Shown here piece by piece: positions 6,847 through 12,292 of a DNA stretch of 15,136 nucleotides. The notes beneath the pieces were generated by a model. The model was not told the origin of the DNA. It did no database searches and saw nothing but the letters and a program-made list of their open reading frames with translations. Both the position numbers and the translations under genes were made by a program. Numbering within the stretch: the first letter of the stretch is position 1; every line of letters begins with the position of its first letter. The stretch covers positions 1-15,136 of the forward strand of contig SICY01000008.1 in NCBI GenBank assembly GCA_009697485.1, given 5' to 3'. The stretch comes from Nitrosarchaeum sp. (lineage in GTDB: Archaea > Thermoproteota > Nitrososphaeria > Nitrososphaerales > Nitrosopumilaceae).

Positions 6847-6851
6847 TTTTA

Positions 6852-7430
6852 ATGAATAACTTGAAAAATATCAAAGAAATTTTAGATTTAGGGACTAGTG
6901 AAGAAAAAATCAAAATTCTCGAATCTCTCTCTTCTACAGATAATATAGAAATCATACAAAAAATAATTGTAAAATTAGATGATGTTGATATTAAAGTAAG
7001 AGGAGAAGCATTTAGCTCACTGGTATTAAATGAAAATAAAATTTCAGATTTATTGATTAGTAGTTTAGATTCTCAAAATAAAAACATCAGAGGATATGTA
7101 GCTTTGGTATTATCAAATAGAAACGACTCTAATGCCATACCGAATATTATCAAGCTCACATATGATCAAAGCTCCATGGTAAGAGCATATGCACTAGGAG
7201 CATTAGGTCATCTCAAAGCAAAAGAAGCAAAAAAAGTAATTCATAATTGTCTGTTTGATTCTAATTTGGAAGTTAAAAAAAGTGCACTACAAGCAATTAT
7301 TGATCTTGGATATTCATTAGCAAAAGATGAAATTAAAGAAATTTCTAAGGAAAAAGATTCTGAATTAGATAGATTACTTGGTAATGTAAAAAGAAGAGTG
7401 GACCGAAAGGGATTTGAACCCTCGATCTGA
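6852..7430 (+). CDS. HEAT-repeat protein overlapping a tRNA gene
   Basis: A 192-residue all-helical protein built of HEAT-like repeats of roughly 30 residues. Repeated patterns include DVDIKVRGEAFSSLV, NKNIRGYVALVLSNR, SSMVRAYALGALGHL and NLEVKKSALQAIIDLG, each with the R/K-x-x-A-x-x-x-L spacing of this fold. Such proteins are scaffolds or bind partner proteins; some (PBS lyase type) act in cofactor attachment. No catalytic residues are visible, so function is unknown. There is no signal peptide. The last 11 codons (DRKGFEPSI and the stop) lie within the antisense of tRNA-Ala, overlapping 32 bp; GFEPS is the typical readout of an antisense T-arm, so the C-terminal tail is not conserved protein sequence. 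Confidence 0.8.
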   Translation: MNNLKNIKEILDLGTSEEKIKILESLSSTDNIEIIQKIIVKLDDVDIKVRGEAFSSLVLNENKISDLLISSLDSQNKNIRGYVALVLSNRNDSNAIPNIIKLTYDQSSMVRAYALGALGHLKAKEAKKVIHNCLFDSNLEVKKSALQAIIDLGYSLAKDEIKEISKEKDSELDRLLGNVKRRVDRKGFEPSI

Positions 7431-7472
7431 TGCATGCCATGCACCCATCCTACCAGACTAGACGATCGGCCC
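7399..7472 (-). tRNA. tRNA-Ala (anticodon GGC)
   Basis: On the minus strand the 74-nt cloverleaf starts GGGCCGA, which pairs with TCGGTCC, followed by discriminator A. It contains the G3:U70 wobble, the alanine identity element. The anticodon arm is GGTGC / ATGGCAT / GCATC with GGC at positions 34-36. The T-arm is GAGGG TTCAAAT CCCTT. The D-arm (GTCT with GGAT) uses two wobble pairs. CCA is not encoded and no intron is seen. The 3' half is antisense to the end of the HEAT-repeat gene. Confidence 0.95.
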
Positions 7473-7476
7473 AATA

Positions 7477-7490
7477 ATCAGTAAACTGAT
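7477..7490. repeat. Inverted repeat in the tRNA-Ala 5' flank
   Basis: ATCAGT and ACTGAT are separated by AA, giving a perfect 6-bp dyad four bases upstream of the mature tRNA 5' end. It could be a small hairpin in the precursor leader or a protein site. No further evidence. Confidence 0.45.
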
Positions 7491-7494
7491 CGAA

Positions 7495-7594
7495 TAACGT
7501 TTTTCAAATTGGTTATTAACGTTTAGCGGTTAACGAAAAAAAACTAGTATAATCTAACACAAGATATTTAACCATAATTAGGATGGATGTAACG
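7495..7594. repeat. Four TAACG repeats before the FNR gene
   Basis: TAACG occurs at 7495-7499, 7517-7521, 7531-7535 and 7590-7594, within 100 bp of noncoding DNA between tRNA-Ala and the FNR start. The middle two sit in ATTAACGTTTAGCGGTTAACG, which has partial dyad symmetry. The pattern is suggestive of a regulator site; no function is established. Confidence 0.35.
7564..7571 (+). promoter_or_regulatory. TATA box of the FNR-like gene
   Basis: ATATTTAA is centred about 29 bp before the ATG at 7597, predicting a leader of about 5 nt. The octamer is identical to the proposed sdhA box. Confidence 0.5.
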
Positions 7595-7596
7595 TT

Positions 7597-8442
7597 ATGG
7601 TAGTAGATAACAAAGCAACTATCACATATGTTCAGTTACTTAAAGAGGATCTTGTAATTATTAGACTAGTACCAAAAGATAGTCCGGTTCCAGAATATCA
7701 ACCGGGTCAATTTATCACATTAGGATTAACAAATCCAGTAGAAGGTGGAAAAATTGTCAGAAGAGCATATTCAATTGCATCACATTCTGAAAATAGAAAA
7801 TATATCGAGCTTGTAATTAGATGGGTAAGAAAACCACTTCCAGGTAGATTGACCACACAGTTATTCAATGCAAAAGAAGGTGATGAAATTTTATGGTTAA
7901 AACCTACAGGTAGAGCGCTTTTGATAAATGAGACACTTCCAAATGGAGAAAGAGACAATAGACGAATTGTTTGTATTGGTGGAGGAACTGGTCTTGCACC
8001 ATTTGTAAGTTTTGCACAGCACCTACATGATACTGGAGATAAAAGAGAGATCATTATTTTACAGGGCGCAAGTTATGTTGATGAGCTAAGTTACAAAGAA
8101 TTACTGACAGAATTAGAAAATGAAAGTATAGCAAAAGGAAAAGATCAATGGAATTTCAAATACAGGGCAGCAATTAGTAGACCACAAGAATGGTTTAACA
8201 GATCTTGGGCAGGTCAGGTTGGAAGAGTTGAAACATTTCTTAGACCAAGAGACAGTGGAGTTTCGCCATTAGAAGAATTGGTTGGTGATGAAATAACTAA
8301 AGAAAATACAATATTTTATGTCTGTGGTTGGCAAGGAACAATTGATGGTGTAATGGATTTCTTAAAACCAAAAGGTTTTGTTACAGAACATGACAAGCGT
8401 TCAGATGGAAGCTTTGAAGTAAAATACGAATCATACGGTTAA
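7597..8442 (+). CDS. Ferredoxin-NADP+ reductase-like flavoprotein
   Basis: A 281-residue member of the ferredoxin-NADP reductase superfamily that should move electrons between NADP(H) and ferredoxin or another small carrier. The N-terminal FAD barrel contains RRAYSIAS (RxYS motif, residues 55-62) and LPGRLTTQL (81-89). The NADP-binding domain contains CIGGGTGLAPFVSF (126-139) and YVCGWQGTIDGVMDFL (241-256). No Cys cluster for a fused [2Fe-2S] domain is seen, so it needs a separate electron partner. The start ATG at 7597 is preceded by a TATA box at 7564-7571; upstream ATGs at 7583 and 7587 are out of frame. It stands alone between two tRNA genes. Confidence 0.9.
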   Translation: MVVDNKATITYVQLLKEDLVIIRLVPKDSPVPEYQPGQFITLGLTNPVEGGKIVRRAYSIASHSENRKYIELVIRWVRKPLPGRLTTQLFNAKEGDEILWLKPTGRALLINETLPNGERDNRRIVCIGGGTGLAPFVSFAQHLHDTGDKREIIILQGASYVDELSYKELLTELENESIAKGKDQWNFKYRAAISRPQEWFNRSWAGQVGRVETFLRPRDSGVSPLEELVGDEITKENTIFYVCGWQGTIDGVMDFLKPKGFVTEHDKRSDGSFEVKYESYG

Positions 8443-8445
8443 TCA

Positions 8446-8453
8446 ATTTAAAG
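8446..8453 (+). promoter_or_regulatory. Possible TATA box of tRNA-Pro
   Basis: ATTTAAAG, just after the FNR stop, is centred 34 bp before the tRNA 5' end. This implies a precursor leader of about 10 nt. Weak evidence from position only. Confidence 0.35.
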
Positions 8454-8483
8454 AAATAAAATCTTCGAATTATTCTTATCTGT

Positions 8484-8557
8484 GGGGACGTAGGTTAGCT
8501 TGGTATACTGCCAGCCTCGGGTGCTGGAGATCATGGGTTCAAGTCCCATCGTCCCCA
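8484..8557 (+). tRNA. tRNA-Pro (anticodon CGG)
   Basis: A 74-nt cloverleaf. The acceptor GGGGACG pairs with CGTCCCC, with discriminator A. The anticodon arm is CCAGC / CTCGGGT / GCTGG with CGG at 34-36. The T-arm is ATGGG TTCAAGT CCCAT. The D-stem has one mismatch at the loop end. CCA is not encoded and no intron is present. Confidence 0.95.
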
Positions 8558-8607
8558 TATTGAGAAAGTCAATCATTGAAATATGACATTTTTTTAGTTA
8601 GTATAGT

Positions 8608-9210
8608 TTGATAACTGCTCTATACCTTGCACATCTAAATCCTGTAACCAATGCACATGTTGAAATAATTAATGAATTAAAAAAAAATGCAGATATAGTA
8701 AAAGTTATGCCTGTTGTTTTTAAATCAGGGGATAAAGAAATCAACAGCAAAAGTTTTCCATTTAATTTTGAGATTAGGAAAAAAATGCTTACATCAATTT
8801 TTGGTGATTCTATTTTAGTTACAGATGATTATGCATTTTTTGTTCCATTTAAAAAATACATGCCACCATTATTATCACCTAGATCTTGGGAGTTACGAAA
8901 ACAAATACTCAAAGGAGTACAAGGAGATTTTTTTTCATACACAGGGGATAAAGCAGAAGGATACATGCTCAAATTATACAGATTAAAACCCAAAGTAGGA
9001 CAAAGAAAAACACTATCTGCAGCAGCAGTAAAAGAAAGTCTCTATGATTCAGCATTAGGAAGAGAAACAAATTGGAAAAACAATGTTCCAGAAAGTGTTG
9101 AAAAAATTATTAAAGAAAATTGGGACATAATTAAGAAATTTTCAGATTTGGAAGATAAAACAACCCGAGTTTTGGGAATGAAATTTCCAAAAGAGGGATG
9201 GTCTGAGTAG
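8608..9210 (+). CDS. Divergent nucleotidyltransferase-like (HxGH-type) protein
   Basis: A 200-residue protein whose N-terminus, ALYLAHLNPVTNAHVEII, aligns with the HxGH-type nucleotidyltransferase signature (GRFNPPTxGH). The NP, T and final His (residue 17) are kept, while the usual Gly and Phe are replaced by Ala and Leu. A late segment, TLSAAAVKESLYD, resembles the second signature ISSTxIR but with Lys for Arg. These enzymes transfer AMP or CMP to substrates such as NMN, phosphopantetheine or glycerol phosphate; the substrate here is unknown, and the motif changes leave activity in doubt. The start is TTG at 8608, just after an in-frame stop; AAATATGA is centred 25 bp upstream. No Shine-Dalgarno motif is seen. 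Confidence 0.6.
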   Translation: MITALYLAHLNPVTNAHVEIINELKKNADIVKVMPVVFKSGDKEINSKSFPFNFEIRKKMLTSIFGDSILVTDDYAFFVPFKKYMPPLLSPRSWELRKQILKGVQGDFFSYTGDKAEGYMLKLYRLKPKVGQRKTLSAAAVKESLYDSALGRETNWKNNVPESVEKIIKENWDIIKKFSDLEDKTTRVLGMKFPKEGWSE

Positions 9211-9215
9211 AATTA

Positions 9216-9231
9216 AAAAATGATCATTTTT
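9216..9231. repeat. 16-bp perfect palindrome, possible bidirectional terminator
   Basis: AAAAATGATCATTTTT begins 5 bp after the stop at 9210. The T-run on either strand could terminate transcription from both sides. The TGATCA core recurs three more times before ilvE. Confidence 0.4.
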
Positions 9232-9268
9232 AGAAAAATAAAAATATGAAAAATAAAGATTAGACTGG

Positions 9269-9311
9269 AAAAAATGAAATAAGCTTCAAAAGTCTATTTC
9301 TTTTTTGAAGC
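9269..9311 (-). terminator. Hairpin plus T-tract at the end of the microprotein gene, stop codon in the loop
   Basis: On the minus strand GCTTCAAAA (9303-9311) pairs perfectly with TTTTGAAGC (9283-9291) and can extend by a G-U and an A-U pair. The 11-nt loop holds the TAG stop. A T-rich run, TTATTTCATTTTTT, follows. This resembles the arrangement at the end of alba. Confidence 0.55.
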
Positions 9312-9356
9312 CTTTTTGGTTGTCTTTTTAGCTGCTGCTTTTTTCTTTGCTGCCAT
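9294..9356 (-). CDS. 20-residue Lys/Ala-rich microprotein
   Basis: Reading from the ATG at 9356 gives MAAKKKAAAKKTTKKASKKK and a TAG: ten Lys, six Ala, two Thr, one Ser and no acidic or aromatic residue. The composition matches histone H1-type C-terminal tails, so nucleic-acid binding or charge neutralisation is a reasonable guess. A terminator-like hairpin encloses the stop codon. No convincing Shine-Dalgarno is seen; the AT-rich stretch at 9392-9402 could be a TATA box giving a leader of about 16 nt. It is too short for coding statistics. In its favour are the start codon, the biased Lys/Ala composition and the terminator; translation is not shown. Confidence 0.5.
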   Translation of the reverse strand: MAAKKKAAAKKTTKKASKKK

Positions 9357-9375
9357 AATGGAAACGATGATTTAC

Positions 9376-9609
9376 TTAGATTTCTACAGGTGAAATTAAA
9401 AAAATTACACAAAATGGGTGATGTTCAGAATACATTTTTAAAAAGAAAAAATGATCACAGATCAAAATCAGATCTATATTTTCAGTATTTTTATCTTCAA
9501 ATCTTTATTGTTTTCGAATTATTACAATCATTTGATCATATGAAAATTTAAATAAATCAAAAACGTCTTCAAACTTTGGTATTTTATCAAATGAAATGAT
9601 CAGAATCAT
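9376..9609 (-). pseudogene. Possible degraded small gene with one internal stop
   Basis: From the ATG at 9609 the minus strand reads 34 codons (MILIISFDKIPKFEDVFDLF onward) to a TAA at 9505-9507. It then continues in the same frame for 42 more codons (RFEDKNTENIDLILICDHFF onward) to a TAA at 9376-9378. KFEDVFD and RFEDKNT give it a protein-like look, but AT-rich DNA yields such strings by chance. The family is not recognised. It could also be a 34-residue gene or noncoding DNA. Confidence 0.2.
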
Positions 9610-9675
9610 CTACTAATTCAAGATTTTAGAGAAAATATCAAAGAATAGTTCCCCGAATAGATTAATTACTGATAT

Positions 9676-9681
9676 GGTGGA
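9676..9681 (+). promoter_or_regulatory. Ribosome binding site of the ilvE-like gene
   Basis: GGTGGA lies nine bases before the ATG at 9691 and is a fair match to the archaeal Shine-Dalgarno sequence. A TATA-like TTAATTA at 9662-9668 would instead predict a leaderless start at the same ATG, so only one of the two is likely to operate. Confidence 0.4.
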
Positions 9682-9690
9682 GATTTTTTT

Positions 9691-10608
9691 ATGGGTCTAC
9701 CTCTTTCAAAATATGTTTGGTTTGATGGGAAATTTGTAACAATAGATAAGGCCAACGTTCCAATAACAACACATGCAATTCACTATGGAACATCAGTTTT
9801 TGAAGGAATAAGGGCATATTGGAATGTAAAAAATCTTTATGTCTTTAGATTAGATGAGCATATTAAGCGATTTAGAAGATCAGGGCAATTTTATAACATT
9901 TCACTTAATTTTTCCGATAAAATCATCAGTGACGCAGTAATTGGAATTTGTAAGAAAAATAAAATAAAAAAGTCGTGCTATATTAGACCTTTTTACTTTA
10001 TTGGCGATTATGGAATAAATCTACATGTAACAGAAAAGGCACCAACTAATGTTGCAATTTTTACATTTCCATTTGGTAATTTATTTAACAAAGACGGAAT
10101 TACTGCAGGTGTTGTATCATGGAGAAAATTCTCAGATATGTCAACTCCTCCTCAAGCAAAGATGGGCGGTAATTATCTTAATTCAATCATAGCAACACAA
10201 GAAGCAAAAAGAAGTGGATTTGATGAAGCAATTTTACTAGATCATAATGGAAATGTCAGCGAAGCACCAGGTGAAAACATTTTCATTGTAAGAGAAGGCC
10301 AATTAATTACACCACCATTATCATCTTCAGCTTTAAATGGAATTACACGTGATGCTGTCATAAAAATTGCAAGAGATCTGGACATAGATGTAACAGAAAC
10401 TGAAATTGCAAGAAGTGAATTGACTATCTCTGATGAAATTTTTCTTACTGGTACTGCAGCAGAAATTACACCAATAATTGCAATGGATGGTAAAAAAATT
10501 GGCAATGGCAAGCCTGGAGATATTACTAAAAAAATGATGAGTGAATATACAGACATAGTAATGAACAAAAATCAGGACTACTCTCACTGGTTAACTGCGG
10601 TGTATTAG
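9691..10608 (+). CDS. ilvE: Branched-chain amino acid aminotransferase (PLP fold type IV)
   Basis: Transfers amino groups between glutamate and branched-chain 2-oxo acids; 305 residues, standard length. The N-terminus, WFDGKFVTIDKANVPITTHA, and HYGTSVFEGIRAY (residues 31-43) are diagnostic. The PLP Schiff-base Lys157 sits in PQAKMGGNYLNS, and Glu191 in VSEAPGENIF contacts the pyridine nitrogen. A later loop, FLTGTAAEITPI, binds cofactor phosphate and substrate. The ATG has a possible GGTGGA site nine bases upstream. The stop codon is immediately followed by the ATG of the dehydrogenase gene. This linkage to sugar-type genes leaves open a different acceptor, or class IV relatives such as D-amino acid aminotransferase, but BCAT is the best fit. 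Confidence 0.9.
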   Translation: MGLPLSKYVWFDGKFVTIDKANVPITTHAIHYGTSVFEGIRAYWNVKNLYVFRLDEHIKRFRRSGQFYNISLNFSDKIISDAVIGICKKNKIKKSCYIRPFYFIGDYGINLHVTEKAPTNVAIFTFPFGNLFNKDGITAGVVSWRKFSDMSTPPQAKMGGNYLNSIIATQEAKRSGFDEAILLDHNGNVSEAPGENIFIVREGQLITPPLSSSALNGITRDAVIKIARDLDIDVTETEIARSELTISDEIFLTGTAAEITPIIAMDGKKIGNGKPGDITKKMMSEYTDIVMNKNQDYSHWLTAVY

Positions 10609-11544
10609 ATGAAAATTGTTCAAATTGGTACTGGCGGATGGGGTAAAAACCACACTAGAATACTATCACAGTTAGGTGTACTCTGTGCAGTTTGTGATGC
10701 AGATGCTCAAAGAAGTAAGGAGTATGGTGAAAAATATTCAGTCAATCATTATAGTTCATTAGATGATTTGATTAAATCTGAAAAATTTGACGGGGCTTTT
10801 GTTGTAACACCAACATCAACTCATACAGAGATTGCTACAAAATTGCTAGAGGCAAAAAAACATGTGTTTGTAGAAAAACCAATGACATACAAATCAGAAG
10901 ACGGTCAAAAAATTGCAGAGTTGGCAGAAAAAAATAAAGTCATCTTAACATGTGGATACATTGAGCGTTTTAATCCTGCAGTAGCTATTGTGAAAAAATT
11001 TGTCAAAGAAAAAAAGTATGGGGAACTGGTAATGCTTGAGTTTCATCGAGAAAATAGAATGCCGCTTCACATCAAAGATGTTGGAATAATTTATGATACT
11101 TCGGTACATGACATTGATACTGCAAATTGGCTCTTTGATGATATGCCTGTGGTAGTTTTTGCAAGATCAGGTAGAATAAATCATGAACATGAAGATTTTG
11201 CAAGCATAATGTTAGGATACAAAAACGATAAAGTAGCAATCATTTCATCAAATTGGATTACACCAAAGAGAGTCAGGACATTTACTGCAGTTTGCACAGA
11301 TGCACTGATCACATCAGATTTTATCTCACAGGAGGTAAAAGTAGAGAGAAAAGAAGAACCTGAAATTTTACACAATGAAAAACAAGAGCCATTATTATTA
11401 GAGATTCAAAGCTTCTTGGGAGCTATAGAAGGAAAAAATGATACAGTTGTAAAAGCACAGCAAGCAGTAAACGTAACAAAAATTGCAGAAGCTGCACTTT
11501 TATCTAGCCAAAAAGGAATTCCAATCTATCTGGATTTAAAATGA
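10609..11544 (+). CDS. Gfo/Idh/MocA family oxidoreductase
   Basis: An NAD(P)-dependent dehydrogenase of 311 residues. The Rossmann domain begins at once with IGTGGWGKNH (residues 6-15). VEKPM (88-92) holds Lys90, and YDTSVHDIDTANWL (162-175) holds Asp163 and His167, the conserved catalytic set of the family. FVVTPTSTH is the nucleotide-binding strand-loop. Relatives oxidise inositol, glucose-fructose pairs, or UDP-sugars (WbpB type, at C3 of UDP-GlcNAcA). The downstream acetyltransferase of the WbpD kind makes a UDP-sugar substrate the most attractive guess. The start ATG directly abuts the ilvE stop, and its own stop overlaps the next start by 4 bp, so the genes are cotranscribed and coupled. 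Confidence 0.87.
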   Translation: MKIVQIGTGGWGKNHTRILSQLGVLCAVCDADAQRSKEYGEKYSVNHYSSLDDLIKSEKFDGAFVVTPTSTHTEIATKLLEAKKHVFVEKPMTYKSEDGQKIAELAEKNKVILTCGYIERFNPAVAIVKKFVKEKKYGELVMLEFHRENRMPLHIKDVGIIYDTSVHDIDTANWLFDDMPVVVFARSGRINHEHEDFASIMLGYKNDKVAIISSNWITPKRVRTFTAVCTDALITSDFISQEVKVERKEEPEILHNEKQEPLLLEIQSFLGAIEGKNDTVVKAQQAVNVTKIAEAALLSSQKGIPIYLDLK

Positions 11545-11810
11545 ACAAAACAATGATGGATATTTTGGCATGTCCTATAGACAAGAATCATCCTTTGGAA
11601 TTATATGAAATTAAAGAAAAAAACAATGTTGTTTCAGAAGGGGCATTATTTTGTTCCAAATGTTCTAGATTTTATCCAATAATTGAGGAAATACCAATAA
11701 TGCTGCCAGATGAATTAAGAAATAAAGAGCAAGAGATGGAATTTCTTACAAGCAACAAGAAAAACTTGCCTGAAAAAATTATTACTATGGCAAACCCATG
11801 GCATCTGTGA
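11541..11810 (+). CDS. Trm112-like methyltransferase activator
   Basis: An 89-residue protein resembling archaeal Trm112, a small partner that stabilises several RNA and protein methyltransferases. It begins MNKTMMDILACPIDKNHPLEL, followed by EGALFCSKCSRFYPIIEEIPIMLPDE, the typical zinc-knuckle and IPxLLP layout. Cys11, Cys38 and Cys41 are present; the fourth zinc ligand position is Asp14 (CPID), which is also the form I recall for other archaeal members, so metal binding may be altered or absent. The C-terminus ends in MANPWHL. The start ATG overlaps the dehydrogenase stop (ATGA). Why it sits in this operon is unclear; no methyltransferase is adjacent. The bacterial UPF0434 (YcaR) family is the alternative label. 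Confidence 0.75.
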   Translation: MNKTMMDILACPIDKNHPLELYEIKEKNNVVSEGALFCSKCSRFYPIIEEIPIMLPDELRNKEQEMEFLTSNKKNLPEKIITMANPWHL

Positions 11811-11815
11811 TATAA

Positions 11816-12292
11816 TTGGTTACTAATTTTATTTCAGAAAAAGCAAAAATTGGCCAGAATGTCAAGATTTGGCATTATTCATACATTGGAGATAATGTAG
11901 AAATTGGAGACAACGTGAAGATTGGCTCACTAGTCCATATTGATTATGATGTAAAAATCGGAGAGAACACAAAGATAGAAGGACAAGCATACATCCCACC
12001 ACTTTCAAGAATTGGAAAAAATGTATTCATAGGGCCTGCTGCTGTACTGACAAACGATCCATACCCAATGTGCGATAAAATGATTGGAGTTACAATAAAA
12101 GATAATGCGATAATTGGAGCACGAGCTGTAATCAAAGCAGGAGTAACCATTGGAAAAAATAGTGTTGTTGCAATGGGTGCAGTAGTAACAAGAGATGTTC
12201 CAGAAGATTCTGTAGTTATTGGATCTCCAGCAACAATAAGATACACACGTAAAGAATATGATAAAAAACAGAGACAGTGGATTGAAAGCTAG
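11816..12292 (+). CDS. Left-handed beta-helix acetyltransferase, WbpD-like
   Basis: A 158-residue hexapeptide-repeat protein. Repeats such as IGQNVK, IGDNVE, IGDNVK, IGSLVH, IGENTK, IGKNVF, IGARAV and IGKNSV follow the [LIV]-G-x-x-x-x rhythm of trimeric left-handed beta-helix acyltransferases. The loop FIGPAAVLTNDPYPMC resembles the WbpD-type sugar N-acetyltransferases that act on 3-amino-UDP-sugars. The end, VPEDSVVIGSPATIRY, is the usual acetyl-CoA site cap. The start is TTG at 11816, five bases after the Trm112-like stop; an in-frame TAA directly upstream excludes anything earlier. The last gene of the four-gene unit; its stop shares the CTAG palindrome with the convergent membrane-protein stop. 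Serine or carbonic-anhydrase-like members of the fold are alternatives. Confidence 0.82.
   Translation: MVTNFISEKAKIGQNVKIWHYSYIGDNVEIGDNVKIGSLVHIDYDVKIGENTKIEGQAYIPPLSRIGKNVFIGPAAVLTNDPYPMCDKMIGVTIKDNAIIGARAVIKAGVTIGKNSVVAMGAVVTRDVPEDSVVIGSPATIRYTRKEYDKKQRQWIES

Larger units (their letters stand above)
9211..9690. other. 480-bp region with a microprotein, hairpins and TGATCA palindromes
   Basis: Very AT-rich. It holds a 16-bp palindrome just after the nucleotidyltransferase-like gene, a 20-codon minus-strand gene with a terminator hairpin (9269-9356), and three further TGATCA sites (9452, 9533, 9597). It also has a minus-strand frame interrupted by one stop (9376-9609), and the ilvE leader. 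No RNA family was recognised. Confidence 0.6.

Noticed and set aside
6840..6852. TTG at 6840 as the start of the HEAT-repeat protein
   Set aside because: The GGTGA site at 6842-6846 would then be coding; it is correctly placed for the ATG at 6852.
7399..7472. tRNA intron or tRNA-Cys (GCA) reading
   Set aside because: The cloverleaf folds without an insert, the anticodon falls on GGC when the stem is 5 bp and the loop 7 nt, and G3:U70 supports alanine.
9400..9690. Structured noncoding RNA or riboswitch before ilvE
   Set aside because: I could not build a stable GC-containing stem set; only AT-rich short dyads are present, so no RNA is called.
11944..12246. A 100-codon minus-strand open frame
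   Set aside because: It is the mirror of the hexapeptide repeats of the acetyltransferase; the low-complexity Thr/Ile/Pro product is a shadow.
11816..12292. IG-x-N-V-x hexapeptides as a DNA tandem repeat
   Set aside because: The periodicity is at protein level (left-handed beta-helix turns) and the codons vary; it is not a DNA repeat or CRISPR.
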